From Molossus alvarezi (Eukaryota; Chordata; Mammalia; Chiroptera; Molossidae), in the NCBI GenBank assembly GCA_037176705.1, contig CM073896.1:20038708-20102707 (forward strand): DNA of 64,000 nt. Reading direction: 5' to 3'. Positions 11,565-23,109 of this stretch are shown here, piece after piece (the stretch's first letter is position 1; each line of letters starts with the position of its first letter). A program made the position numbers and the translations under genes. The notes under the pieces were generated by a model. The model made no database searches. It saw nothing but the letters and a program-made list of their open reading frames with translations, and had not been told where the DNA came from.

Positions 11565-12510
11565 TTTTTTTTGTTGTTGTTCTTCTTAAAGACAACCCTT
11601 TAACATTTCTTATAATACTGTTTTTTTGGTGAAGAACTCCTTTAGCTTTTCCTTGTCTGGGAAGCTCTTTATATGGTCTTTGATTCCAAATGATAGCTTA
11701 GCTGGGTACAGTAATCTTGATTGTAGGTCCTTGTTTTTCATTACTTTGAACATTTCTTGCCAATCCATTCTAGCCTGCAAAGTTTCTGTTGAGAAATCAA
11801 CTAATAGTCTTATGGGAGTTCCCTTGTAGGTAACTAAATGCTTCTTTCTTGCAGCTGTTAAGATTTTCTCTTTAAACTTTTGTATTTTTATTATAATGTG
11901 TTTTAGTGTGGGCCTCTTTGGGTTCATCTTGTTTGGGACTCTTTGCACTTCCTGGACTTGTATGTCTATTTTCTTCAACAAGTTAGGGAATTTTTCTGTC
12001 ATTATATTTTCAATAGGTTTTCAATTTCTTGCTCTATCTCTTCTTTTTTCTGCACCCCCATGATGTGAATATTGTATGCTTGAAGTTTTTCCAGAGGCCC
12101 CTTAAACTATGTTTATTTTATTTTAATTTTCTTCCTTTTGCTGTCTTGGTTTTTTCTTCCTTATATTTCAAACTGCTTATTTGATTCTTGACTTCATTCA
12201 TTGACTTTCATTTACTCTTCTTTTGATTTCCAGTAAATGGGTCTTCATTTCAGTTAGCATATCTTTCATTTCCAACTGGTTCTTTTTATGGTTTTTATGT
12301 CCTTTTTTATGGTTTTGATGTACTTTTTTATGCTGTTAAAGTTCTCTCTAAGTTTCGTTACTCTTTCTATAGGTTCATTGAGCATCTTTATAAGCAGTGT
12401 TTTGAACTCTGCATCTATTAGATTGCTTGTTTCTATTTTGTTTACTTCTTTTCCTGGAGTTCTGTTCTGTTCTTTTATTTGAGACATGTTTCTTTGTCTC
12501 TGCATTTGGC
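11565..12510 (-). pseudogene. HAL1 ORF1 remnant
   Basis: L1 ORF1-type protein: an RNA-binding trimer with a coiled coil, an RRM and a C-terminal domain. A 116-codon open stretch near 12616-12266 carries the N-terminal MSQIKEQNRTPGKEVNKIE start and coiled-coil repeats rich in K/I/N. A 130-codon stretch at 12002-11610 carries VQRVPNKMNPKR, YKGTPIRL and FPDKEKLKEF of the RRM-CTD region. The parts are in different frames, so it is a pseudogene. It aligns with the intact ORF1 at 63235-64000. Confidence 0.85.
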
Positions 12511-12930
12511 AGCTTCCCTGTGTTTGTTTATATGTATTAGGTAGAACTAACACAGGCTTGGTAGAGTAGCCTAATAGGTCCAGTGGCACAGCCTTTTTTA
12601 TCCCCAAGCTGGGCACTCCAGGTGCACACCACTGTTGTCTGTATACACCCTCCTATTATATTTGAGTCTTGATTGCTGTTGGCATGTAAATGAGAAGAAT
12701 TTACCCCCAGGCTAATCATCTGCAAGGACTGCCTGAAACCACTACACGGGGAAGAATCAGCTGTGCAGGAGCCTGCCCCACAGAGCAGGAGTTACTTATG
12801 CAGGGCTCTGGTGCCTACTGAGTCTGCCCTTGTAGTGTGTTGCTGTGGAGGTGGTTGGGTGGTGCTTTGATGTGGTCTGAAGATGTTCACTGGGTGTGCT
12901 GGTTCTGGGGCCTACCTGGTGGTACAGATT

Positions 12931-13299
12931 ATTCATTTTCAAAGATGCAGCATATTCATTATGTTATATGGTATCAAATTAACTACATAGTAATTTCAAA
13001 TTTGTTTTCAGCAGCTTTAAGTTTTCAAATATTTGAATAATTTTTTATCAAACTTAATATAATTTACATTTTTGCTACATTAAAAAAAAAAAAGTCAAGC
13101 ATTGGCACTTGAAACACATAATGGATGATTTTCATTTGTGAAACAGCTTCCAGTTGCTCTGCCTAGCATATAGATCGTTAACCTCTTCCTTTTCTCTCCT
13201 TTGATGGTAGAGAGTTGTTACTTTATATAAATAACTTAATGGTGGCATAATAACATTAATGTCATAGCTAGTAAGAATTTTGAAATGGATATGACTTCT
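12931..13299. other. AT-rich, nothing recognised
   Basis: Unrecognised sequence between the HAL1 5' end and the next SINE. Confidence 0.4.
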
Positions 13300-13513
13300 T
13301 TTTTTTTCTTTATTGATTTTAGAGAGAGGAAGGGAGCATGAGAGAGAGAGATAGAAACATCAATGAGAGAGAGAACATTGATTGGCCGCCTCCTATATGC
13401 ACCCCCACTGGGGATTTAGCCCACAACCTGGGCATGTGCCCAGACCAGGAATCAAACTGGCAACCTCTTGATGCATGGGTTGATGCTCAACCACTGAGCC
13501 ACACTGGCCAGAC
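13300..13513 (-). mobile_element. Ves SINE, CTTTATTGATTTTAGAGAG subtype
   Basis: Minus-strand copy with head at 13513 (GAGCCACACTGGCCAGAC reversed), B-box, and a body ending in CTTTATTGATTTTAGAGAG. This subtype has A-tails directly after TCTCTAAAATCAATAAAG rather than the CCTCGGGTGAGG tail. Short possible duplication ATGACTT on both sides. Confidence 0.9.
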
Positions 13514-14354
13514 AATGACTTTTTAAAATCATATATGGCTTGTGGATACATAATGATTGCAATAAAATATGCATATTCCTGAGTCATTAGAATGTCTGTT
13601 GTAATCAGTAAGAGCCATTAAGAAAACTTTAATTCTGAGTAACTAGATTATGATGATTACTTTTGTTTATTTAATTCTGTTTTCTCCCCAAACCCAGCTC
13701 CATTTCAATCAAAATGACTAAAGAACTATCACAAAAGTAAATGTGCTCCAATAGTTGAAACAGGAAAGGGTATCTTTCATGCCAGTCAAATTAAATATTT
13801 TTACTTTTGTTTCCCTGCAAGATATGTTTAAATGAGTTTATGTTTGTGCAGAAAATATTAGACTGTAATTCATTGTAAATAAAAAAAAAATGGATTGGCT
13901 AGTGAAGAAACAGGTATTCCAAACGTATCTGGTTTTGTGTGCTAACAGCTACAGTTTGGGTCAGGTCATAGGGCTTTTTGTGATTTATATTGATTACCTA
14001 AGGACTGTGTCTGTGACTGCGAAAGTGTATTTTCAAACTTGGACAGAGAGAATATAAAATGTTGACTCGTGGTAACTTGGGTTCTACATAAAGCAAGAGT
14101 GTTTTGCAGTGTGCTCCTATTGAGGATGATCATGTCAATTTAAGAAGTAAGAAGATTCCCCAGCTATCTCTACAGTACCCTTGACACAAGCAAAGAAAAA
14201 CTGTGCATATCAATGAAGTTAGCTTCCTGATACAAAGGTGTATCTACTAACAAATTGTCAAACCAAAGCCATGCGGAGGCTCAAGAGAGAATAAAGCTCA
14301 GGGTTAAAACAAAGTATTTCACTGGAACACACAGCAATTGTGTGAATCAAATAT
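13514..14354. other. No recognised feature
   Basis: Moderately AT-rich unique-looking sequence. No gene or repeat identified. Confidence 0.4.
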
Positions 14355-14560
14355 TGAGTATTTATTCATTTGTTGATTTTTATTCATTTGTTAGAAAACA
14401 TTTATTAAGTGATGACTTGATGCCAGAAACTGTTCTAGACGCAGAGTACAGCAACAATGCAAGGGTCCCTATTCCAAAGCGTGAAATAGACAAATGTATA
14501 GCATGCTAAGGAGAAATACTGCTACAAAAATTAAAACAGTAAGAAATTAAATGAGGAGTG
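14355..14560 (+). repeat. Ancient L2-like interspersed repeat
   Basis: The order of blocks, TTATTCATTTGTTAGAAAAC, then 'atttattaagtgatgacttgatgccagaaactgttctagacgcagagtacagcaacaatgcaagggtcc', matches the common mammal-wide '...GCACCTACTATGTGCCAGGCACTGTTCTAGG...' repeat. It is diverged; the exact family is uncertain. Confidence 0.55.
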
Positions 14561-15326
14561 AGAGGTAGTGTTATATATGAGAAAATATAATTAAGGGAAC
14601 CTTGATTTTTGATGGTTAAAAGGCTAAATTGCTATATTCAAAGTAAAAAAAAAAAAAGGGTGTGAACTGCTAATAAGAGATGAAATGCACAAAAACAAAG
14701 AAACAAACTAATGAATTAAAAGACCATTCTGAAGTAGTTTTATGTTGTGTGTGTGTGAATGTGTCTGTGTGTGGAGGGGGTGACAGAGAGAGATAGGTGG
14801 GAGGGACAGAGAGAGAAAGAGAGAGGGAGAGAGAGTGGGACGATGAAATTGGGGGGGGGGATGTATGAGTACATAAGCTAAATTCAAAGAGCAAATATGT
14901 ACCTATAATGGAAAAATGTCACTAAGTTGGTGATAGCCTTGAATGGCTATATGGAGCGAGATCACTAATTACAATTACAATTAATGGCTAACCTCACTTC
15001 AATATATAGTGATAGTTGTTATTTACTGTATATATATGTGTATTATGTACTATATGTTGAGCAGAGTATTAAGTTTTTTTGTCTTCCTTAGCATTTCCTC
15101 CTCTCACTCCTTGCCCTTATCTCTCTCTCTCCCTCTTCTCCCATTTCTCTTCTCTCCATTTTTTTTTATTCTTTCAGCAGTCTTATGGCATACTTCAATT
15201 GTGATCTTTCATTATTATTATTAATTATTAATACCTGAATATAAATGGAAACTTAAGAATTTGTCAGCTTTCCATAAGAAGCAAGAGGAAAAAACAAGAT
15301 TCAAACTCGTGTGTTTTGGTCTACAG
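14561..15326. other. Unique sequence with a purine-rich low-complexity tract
   Basis: Contains a TG-then-GA/GGGA low-complexity tract at 14740-14860 and a complementary pyrimidine-rich tract at 15090-15170. No gene seen. Confidence 0.5.
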
Positions 15327-15516
15327 CAGTGGTTCTCAACCATCCTAATGTCGCGACCCTTTGATACAGTTCCTCATGTTCTGGTGACCCCTGACCATAA
15401 AATTATTTTTCTTGCTACTTCATAACTGTAATTTTGCTACTGTTATGTCTTAAGTGACCCCTGTGAGAGGGTTGTTTGACCCCCAAAGGGGTCACAACCC
15501 ATAGGTTGAGCTGCTG
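15327..15516 (-). mobile_element. SPIN-type hAT transposon (non-autonomous)
   Basis: Both terminal inverted repeats are visible: the plus-strand left end is CAGTGGTTCTCAACC, and the right end, reverse-complemented, is CAGCAGCTCAACC (3 nt deleted). Inside are the SPIN hallmarks in order: GTCGCGACCCTTTGATACAG, CATGTTCTGGTGACCCCTGA, GTAATTTTGCTACTGTTATG and a GGGGTCAC block near the right end. Flanking 8-mers GTCTACAG and CCCTAGAG are a degenerate target duplication. SPIN elements spread among tetrapods horizontally and are abundant in vesper bats. No transposase is present. Confidence 0.85.
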
Positions 15517-16913
15517 CCCTAGAGTCTAGACTGTAACCATTTTCCTATTTCTACAATTTCAACATCGTGAAGGCAAAATATAAATATATCCACAAAGGAA
15601 AAAGTTATATATTAGACTTAACTTCAGGAAATGTTGAAACAGAATGTTATATGTTCATAGTGATTACTAGAAGGGTGATGTTGGGGAAATTTTTAAATTG
15701 AGAACTACATTTGGAAATATTATCAATGATATGTAAAGTCAATAGAAAGCTCGGTAAGATGTGGAAGAACTCTGATAATATACCTCCACAATTTCATTTA
15801 TGAACATTGATGAGAAAACATGCCAGGCAACTTAGAAATGAGTGTAATGCAGGAAGCAAGAAGAAGAAAACGATGACATAAAATAAATGCCATACAAGGA
15901 AAACAGAAAACCTTGTTCTTTTGGCTTAGTGTAATCATGGATTATAAAGTGAATATCAAAAATAATAGATGAAATAATACAGGAACTAAAATTAACAAAA
16001 TCATGAATTTAAAAGACCACCTAGAAAACACTGGTTGGTGAGATGAGACCAGAGCATGCCATGTATCTCGAAATGCTAACATTCTCATTTTACAACACTG
16101 CTTTTTATTAGGTTTACTTCTTTTGACTTAGAGAAATATTAGTTTACATATTCATAATTTCTTCTTGAATTTAGCTCATGTGTATAACAGCCTAAAAAAA
16201 TGCATTTATTTATAGAGATAAAAGAAGCAAACTAACACTATAAATAAATTATCAAAAGTTAAGACTCAAAAAATGGGTTGAAATAGAAACACAGAAGGAA
16301 AAACATTAACAAATTAGGACATTAATTTAAAAAAATCTCAGGAAATGTTAAAATGGACAAAGAGAACAACAGAACTTCAGTATAGATGTTCAGAAAAAAT
16401 ATTTTAAAAATGTAATTTGCTAAGTAAACTATAAATATTTTAAATCTTGCCAGCAATCAATAATATGCAAATGAAGGCAAACAATTAAATATAATTAAAA
16501 TTACCATGGTTAGTAATAGTGGTGAAGCACGTGATTACTTATCTGCTATCAATAAAGGAAGATAATTTGACAGTTTTTTTATTAATAACTTTAAATAATG
16601 AAGCTTCGTTTATCTAAGTAATTTTTTCTATGATAATTTATCTTGTAAAAAGATCAGACATATTCAGAATGTTTCATGTATTCTAATTTTGAGATAGAAA
16701 ATGTTAAAGTATAACAACTGTTAAAGTCATACTTTTGTAGAATATCTTCTCCACTAAGATATTATCATGTAATGTTAAGTAAACAAATGTGATCTAAAAT
16801 TATGTAGAGATCATGATACAAATTTTAGATGATAGATTTTAATAGTGTCCAATGAGTAACAATGATGAAATTGCATTTCTTTTGGAGGTAAGAAACAAAC
16901 TGATCTTTCTTTT
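15517..16913. other. AT-rich, mostly unrecognised
   Basis: No gene. Bases around 16430-16560 (AATAATATGCAAATGAAGGC...) faintly resemble the 'atgcaaattaaaacca' part of old L1 ORF2, but too weakly to call. Confidence 0.35.
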
Positions 16914-16915
16914 AG

Positions 16916-16964
<49 letters not shown>
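16914..16964. repeat. (TG)n microsatellite
   Basis: About 23 uninterrupted TG units. Confidence 0.97.
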
Positions 16965-16966
<2 letters not shown>

Positions 16967-17770
16967 AAGCCAAAGACAGTATTTATGTTCAAATTTTGTA
17001 ATCTAAAATTGTTATGAATATAAAATAAGTATATTGACTCTAATAGATGTTATAATAATTGACTCTAACCAAACCCTTCTCCAAATATGGAGATCATTAC
17101 AGTGTCCTAATATCATGATCTTACGTAACTCATGAGCTAGCACCTTCTTAACCAATATAGGGACTATCAGCAGAATCCACGAGGTATTAAAGGTAACATA
17201 TATGCCCTGAAACTGCAACAACACTATGCTCTTGTAAAAATTTTACAAAAATCCAAGTCAAAGAATTTGTTAACATTAAGAGTTTTCTACATGAAGCTAC
17301 TTTGAAGGCTTCTGGAAATCCCCTGAAATTGGCCACTAGACATAATTTTGCAGTATGTCAGCAAATTAAGTTCTTAGTACATTTTTCAGAAGATGTGGAT
17401 ATACAACTGTTATGGGTATTTTAAGAGCTGGGCAACACCCAAATTATAGCACTCTTCAAGTAAATGAGTTACTAAGAGGCTGCAACAATACTAGCAGATT
17501 GTTACAGTAGTGCCCTTTTACCATAATCCTCACAAAGAATCTAGTTAATGTTATTGGGACTCTGAGCTGAGGAGGTAGCAAGGGTGATTTCTCCATTTGA
17601 AAACAATAAAATTATATCTCAAGAAGTAGCAATCATATCAGAAAGTAATAGTATGGTGGAAGACAAACTAAAAATATCTGTCAGTTTTCAATGCATAGCA
17701 CAAACAAACAAACAAACAAACAAACAAAAAACATGTTGATTGTGATTATAAACAGAAGAAAGTGTGATCA
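16965..17770. other. Unrecognised sequence with (CAAA)n
   Basis: No gene. A short (CAAA)n run at 17699-17730 may be a retroposon tail. Confidence 0.4.
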
Positions 17771-18025
17771 GCCCTGGCTGATGTGACTCAGCGGTTGGAG
17801 CATTGTCTGGTGCACCAAATGATCAGGGGTTTGATTGTTAGTCAAGGCACATACCTAGGTTGCAGTTTCAATGCTCAGTTGGGGGCATGTGTGCAGGAGG
17901 CAACCGGTTGATGTTTTTCTCTCACATCAATATTTCTCTCTCTCTCCCTTCCTCTCTCTCTGAAATCAATAAAAAACAAAACAAAACAAACAAAAAAAAA
18001 ACAACTGTCCTTGGGTGATTAAAAA
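17771..18025 (+). mobile_element. Ves SINE, older copy
   Basis: Begins GCCCTGGCTGATGTGACTCA; the A- and B-box regions are diverged, followed by a CT-rich body, an A-rich (AAAC)n internal stretch and the tail CTGTCCTTGGGTGATTAAAAA. No clear target duplication. Confidence 0.88.
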
Positions 18026-18219
18026 AGAAAGAAAAGAAGAGAGTAAGCCTAAACAGACAACACGGGTTCTAAAAAAACTGGGTCTGCTGCAATATTATGC
18101 ACCATCCTGATTAATGTCTTGTTATGGCATAACATTAAAAAAATACAAGATTTGGGTTGGGAAAGATGTGCTGTTTACATTGAGGCAGTATAGTAAAAAG
18201 TTAGGGAAATTCCTTGGCA

Positions 18220-19115
18220 AATGGAATGGGAAAACTGAGATAGATAGCTGATTCAAACTGGCTTCATCCAGCACCCTAACTTACCTGCCTCCTTCTCCCT
18301 TGCATGGCCACACCCTTAAGCATTAAGCCCTCAGGACAGTGAGGCTCTGATCAGCATCAAATCATCTTAGAAACAAAGCCTCAAGTCTGTTGTCCACAGG
18401 GACAGATTTTTGGTCAAACATCTAGTCTTTAGGTGTAGTTCAGCTCCAGCTCCAGAAAAACAGCGAGACCAGATGAAATAACACCATGGCTGGCATCGTG
18501 ACCTGATGTAATGACTAATGACCCTCTACCCTAGCTCTAAATGATCAGTACAGACCACCACCCTGATCCTATACACTCATTTTGATGAACTGGCATATTA
18601 AAGCACACACCTGGAAGGCTGATGGATATTCTATTGCGATCCTCCCAAGACTACCCTTACAACCCTGCCTTTAGAAAACAGATAAAAACCCTTAAGACAA
18701 AGGTCCCAATGTGCACTCTTTCTCTAGAGCATGCCCATGCCCTTTTTCTTCAGGCATGTACCTTTGCTTTCTTTCTCCTAAGCTCTAAAGGCCCCCATAA
18801 GACTTGCAAACAGGAAAGCAGCAGGAAGCACCAGCTTATCCTGAGATAACCCCCTGAACCTGTCTCTTTTTACTCTGTAACTTGTGTCCTGAGTCCATGC
18901 AGTCCAACTGGCTCACTTCTTCTGCCTCTATGGCTTTCTCTCTAAAATGTCAATGCTACTTTCTGATAGATAGATAGCTACTTTCTAACTCACTAGATAG
19001 AATCTTATCTTCAAATGTACTTTTGCTTTGCATACTAAATAAACTTTCTCTTGCATTAGAGTACTTTACTCTAAATTCTTTCTTTGCCAAAGAACTGAGA
19101 GCTGGCATCACCAGT
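18220..19115 (+). repeat. Probable solo retroviral LTR (class I-like), boundaries approximate
   Basis: This is a block of higher GC than its surroundings with the layout of an LTR. It has a TATA-like GATAAAAACC at 18681-18690 and pyrimidine/purine-mixed U3 and R stretches. A polyadenylation signal AATAAA (19038-19043) is followed within 40 bases by a T-rich region. No gag/pol follows, so if it is an LTR it is solitary. Neither a TG...CA boundary nor a direct duplication could be fixed; it could instead be unique DNA with a chance AATAAA. Confidence 0.4.
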
Positions 19116-20334
19116 AACAGTATCACTTGCCTAAATGATAAAAATGAATTTGGGACTTATAAGATGATTTGTAGAGAGTTTTAAACTGCTTAAATAATCT
19201 TATCTGGTGTACCACATTAAGGATGTAAGTCAACCTTAATGGACAGGGTATAATATAGTTTTAAATGGCAGGGTTTTATTGCTAGTTGCACTGTGTAAAA
19301 ACATTTTTATCATTGTGAATAAGGTATTACTTGACACAACAAATTATCTAATGGCAGGAATCTAGAGTGATAAAGACCACATAAACTCATGTATTCAGAA
19401 CCTAAAATAACTTTAGGGGGATGGAAGAGTGGAGCAAGTCTAACTAGATCAATTTTATTAGGATTAATATAAAGATTTGCACTTATATTAACCAAAATGT
19501 CTGCAAAAATAAAGAACTGACTAAATGGGAATACAATTGTCTAGAAGTCTATAATCAGCCTGAATTAAGATGTGGTTGCCAAAGCATTATCTACATTCCT
19601 AGGCTGCCTTATTGTAATACAACATAATAATGATGATGATCATTATACTAAAGTCACTAATAACTAAATTAAGCATGTTTGTATACATTTCTCTAATTCT
19701 TGTTTAGAGCAACACTGTGTATTAGGGAATAAAATATTGCAAGATGACAGAGAATTCTCCTTATCATCTATGTTCACTGTACCTTTTAGGACTAGTAGGT
19801 ATATTGGGCCTCTTCTGCTTATGCCAATAGAACGTATGATGATTTGTAAATAATTGAGATTATAAAGGGGCATTCTTAGTATCACAAGAAGGTCAACACT
19901 TCCATTCACAGTAAACAGAGTAAAAGTGATAGGATGGAAAAATAAATATTGGGTTTTCTGAAGGAAATTAGTCCTTGTGGAAACAAGGCAGTGTTGGTTT
20001 TTAGGTCATATTTACCCCAGCCCAGACAATGTTATCAACCCATTCGACCAGGATCCAGAACTCCATTTAGAACCATAAATTAGGAAAGCCATGTATTTTA
20101 ATATAGGCTTTATTGAAAATTGGCAGGGGGTGGTCTCAAGAAATATGATAAACATAGTTTTTGGAAAAGAGAATACTAGCTCACATGAAAACACATGCAC
20201 ACACAAAAAGGTTTTCTAATACACAGAGGGATTAATACTTCTACTGACATCCAATTTCACTTGGGAAATAAGGACTGTTAGAAAGCAAAAGGCTAGAAAA
20301 CAGGACAAAACATTTCTAATACAGACATTTTAAC
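19116..20334. other. No recognised feature
   Basis: Unique-looking AT-rich sequence. No gene or repeat identified. Confidence 0.4.
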
Positions 20335-20540
20335 ACCCACAGTGACCTAGAAAGCTGTGTACAATCTGGCCCCCTGTTCTTCTTTACCTTCTCTGCTGCT
20401 GATTTCCCTGACTCCCACCTGCTCCAGGCAATGGCCTACCAGCTGCTTCCTGAGCCGAGATTGACTGGCTAGTAGCTCTTCTGAGGTGCTCTTTCTTTTT
20501 CCAACATTGTCTTCATGGTTTTCTTCATCTTATTAAAAAA
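20335..20540 (+). repeat. L2 fragment, left half
   Basis: CTGTGTACAATCTGGCCCCC, then 'ttctttaccttctctgctgctgatttccctgactcccacctgctccaggcaatgg' follows the LINE/L2 3' region. The repeat is interrupted by L1 insertions at 20541-21474 and resumes at 21475. Confidence 0.75.
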
Positions 20541-20549
20541 TTATTAAGA

Positions 20550-20690
20550 TAAGCCAAATAACTTACATGTATGTATGCATAACCAATGAACATAGACATC
20601 AATGCTTGGTGGGGGGGAGTGGGAAAAGGAGGAGGGTATCAATGGGGGAAAAAGGAGAAACATATACAACAAAAAAAGAATTAATAAATA
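20550..20690 (+). mobile_element. L1 3' end fragment
   Basis: It runs from GATAAGCCAAATAACTTACA through 'gcataaccaatgaacatagacatcaatgc', a G-run, GGGTATCAATGGGGGAAAAA and 'aaacatatacaac' to an AT-rich tail: the 3' UTR of a bat L1. It lies directly before the inverted L1 at 20691. Confidence 0.8.
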
Positions 20691-21445
20691 GAGCTGCTAT
20701 GAACATAGGGCACTTGTTCTGAACATAGGGCAGATATTCTTTCTGATTGGTGTTTCAAGCTTCTTAGGGTATATTCCTAGAAGTGGGATCGCTGGGTCAA
20801 ACAGCAGTTCAATTTTTAACTTTTTGAGGTAACACCATAGTGTTTTCCATAGTGGCTGCATCAGTCTGCATTCCCACCAACAGTGTACTAGAGTCTCCTT
20901 TTCTCCACACCCTTGCCAACAGTTGCTGTTTGGTGATTTGTTGATGGCGGCCATTCTGACAGATGTTAAGTGATACCTCATAGTTGTTTTAATTTGTATC
21001 TCTCTGATGATTAGTGATGTTGAGCATTTCTTCATATGTCTCTTGGCCATTTGTTTGTCCTGTTTTGTGAGGTGTCTACACCTGTAAAAAAGAAAAATCT
21101 TTAATCTTTGAGATGATATGGAGGGACCTGGAGAGTATTATGCTAAGCAAAACAAGCCAAGCAGAGAAATATAAATATCACATGATCTCACTTATTTGTG
21201 GAATATAATGAACTAAACAAACCAATGAACAAAATTGATCAGAGACATAGAGGCAGGGTACACACTGACAAACCTCAGAAGAGGGAGAGGGGTGGGGAGA
21301 GATAAACCACAGAGCTTATATGTAGGTAGGCATGACCAATGGACATAGACACGAAGCTGGGGATGGGGCGGGGAGATGGGTAGGAGGGTGTCAATGGGAG
21401 AAAAAAGGAAAAACATCTGTAACAAAAACAAATAAATAAAAATAA
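20691..21445. mobile_element. 5'-inverted (twin-primed) L1: inverted half 20691-21081, direct half 21085-21445
   Basis: 20691-21081 is L1 ORF2 C-terminal region in minus orientation; on that strand a 117-codon open stretch reads [20 protein letters not shown], and then [20 protein letters not shown]. It switches abruptly at about 21083 to plus-strand L1, covering the ORF2 end and 3' UTR (ATGGAGGGACCTGGAGAGTA...). The two pieces are consecutive parts of one L1 with roughly 100 nt lost between them, the arrangement produced by twin priming. Flanking A-rich 20-mers at 20671-20690 and 21451-21470 resemble each other and may be the target duplication. Confidence 0.82.
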
Positions 21446-21474
21446 TTTTTAAAAAATGAATGAATAATAAAAAG

Positions 21475-21750
21475 TTATTATTTAAGTATCTCTTCCTTAA
21501 CTGCTCAAATCCTTTTTCATTCCAAATTCCAGATTCCACTCCCCACATTACTTTTCTTTATTCCTCATTGGCATCTTGCATATTCTACATTGTTCTTATT
21601 TATTTTGCTTTTTGCCAGCCTCCCCTAACTAGAAGGTAAGTCCTATGTATACAGATGTTTTTGTCTGTTTAGTTCACTACTGTATTTCCAGTGCCTATAA
21701 TAGTTCTCTCTTATGTAATATTTGCCTAATATGAAGTATTATTAAATATC
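21475..21750 (+). repeat. L2 fragment, right half
   Basis: Continues the L2 of 20335-20540: 'tcttccttaactgctcaaatc', then CCAGCCTCCCCTAACTAGAA, then GTCTGTTTAGTTCACTACTG, then 'tatttccagtgcctataatag', the classic L2 3' end order. Confidence 0.75.
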
Positions 21751-23109
21751 ACATGTAGTTTATTTTTCATACATATAGTCAATAGAGCCATTCCATTTTG
21801 GTAGTTCCATTTCAGAAAATAACCTTTTTGGTTTTGATATTAATAGTGAATGATTTAGTAAAATAGATGGTATATTATGTAAATAGACATATATGAACAG
21901 CTACTAAATTGAACACATTGACCTTTAAAATATGTTCTATATAATAAAAGTTCATGAAAGATGGCTAGTTCTATCTTAATATCCATAAATTTTCAATCAC
22001 TTTGAACTTGTAGATTTTAAATTCTATTGTTAAACAATAAAATGATCACTATAAAATAAAACAGAGGAGAGAGTAAGTGGAGCTGTTTAGTTTATACTAA
22101 ACCCTAAATGCCAGCAGTGAATGAGAGCTGCACCACAGGAACAGGGAGAGGCTACAGAACGGCCTTGCATTTCCCCGCGCGTCCAAGCTCCTGTTTACTC
22201 CTCCTTTGCCTCTAATACTGCATTTCAAAGACCTTGCTTATGTTGTTGGACCGACAGAGAAGGAATGGAGTGGACCAGATACCACATTATTTTTTTGTTG
22301 TGGAACTCTCCTTTTACTGTCTTTTCATCTCTTCCCCCTTCTGCTTTCCTTCCTGTTGCTTTGAATGTTCCACTTTCTCTCACATGTATTTCTCAGGCTC
22401 TTGAGGAACTCATCTCCCTCAGCCCGCAGCAGGGCCTGTGCAACACAAAAGGGAACTTGTTTAAGAGCATGGATGCAGTAGAGTGAGGAGTGGCAGGCAG
22501 CCAAAGAGTGGTCCCTGAGTGACAGGCAGTTGACAGAAGGCCATGGACCTTTTACAGAAAAAGACAGGAAGCTAGATTTCCACTTTTCAGTACCCAAGAG
22601 GCAAGGAATGTGGTCCAGAGTTTTAGTATAAATTACTGCATTCTGTGTGGAAGGTCATGAGTCTCAACACTCTAAAGATTTCCCACTCATCAAACTCTAG
22701 AGACGTTTCTCTGGTTGCTAGGTCACATTTCCCAGTCCTCTGACTCAATACTCTGAGGCAGGCTGTCCCTACGAGCAACTCTGCCTTCCCCACCTCTAAG
22801 TTGCCATTGGTTTGCTGCCATAGGTAAGAACACCTGCTGGGATAATGTTGCCCTGGAGATATTTGTCTCTGGTTTTTAGATCAGCCTATGGAGCCATTTG
22901 CATTCTGCAGATGCCACAAAGTACTTTGGTAGCACACATGCCTTTTCTGTGAATGAACAACCAAAGGGCGAGGGCGAGCTTTGTTTTTTCCTCAACTCCT
23001 CATACAGCCAGAACAAGGCAGGGATTCTGGGCTCAGGGCAAACCATCTTCTTATCTTACTTTTAACTGCATAATTCACCTGCAATGATCTGCCTGTTTTC
23101 TGAGAAGGT
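21751..23109. other. Unique sequence with a moderately GC-rich stretch (22100-23050)
   Basis: No known repeat recognised. A 121-codon open stretch at 22121-22486 has no domain, start context or conserved motif that I can identify. A GTAAGA donor-like site follows 'gccatag' near 22822-22828, but no matching acceptor and coding frame is evident. Confidence 0.4.

Larger units (their letters stand above)
10895..12930 (-). mobile_element. HAL1 (half-L1) retrotransposon, older copy, nearly full length
   Basis: Read on the minus strand, the element has an L1-like 5' UTR (about 12930-12510), an ORF1 remnant (about 12510-11565) and the first codons of ORF2. That ORF2 start is AAAATGGCAATAAATACATA at 11292-11273, continued through TCTATCAACAA. 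It then runs straight into an L1 3' UTR (GAATCTA..., 11256 downward to about 10900) of the L1MA-like kind containing 'ctggcaaccatcaaaatgttctctgtatgtatgagtctgtttct' in the plus orientation. No reverse transcriptase lies between. HAL1s are known mammalian families with ORF1 but no ORF2. A Ves SINE sits at 11298-11546. Confidence 0.85.

Noticed and set aside
16430..16560. Possible old L1 ORF2 fragment.
   Set aside because: Only a short stretch around ATGCAAATGAAGGCA resembles L1; insufficient to call.
21936..21975. CTATATAATAAAAG followed by ...GGCTAG, resembling the two ends of a bat Helitron.
   Set aside because: Only about 35 bases apart and without the family's interior; more likely chance AT-rich sequence.
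22121..22486. A 121-codon open frame in a GC-richer patch.
   Set aside because: No motif, no splice structure and no matching exon context; cannot be supported as a gene.
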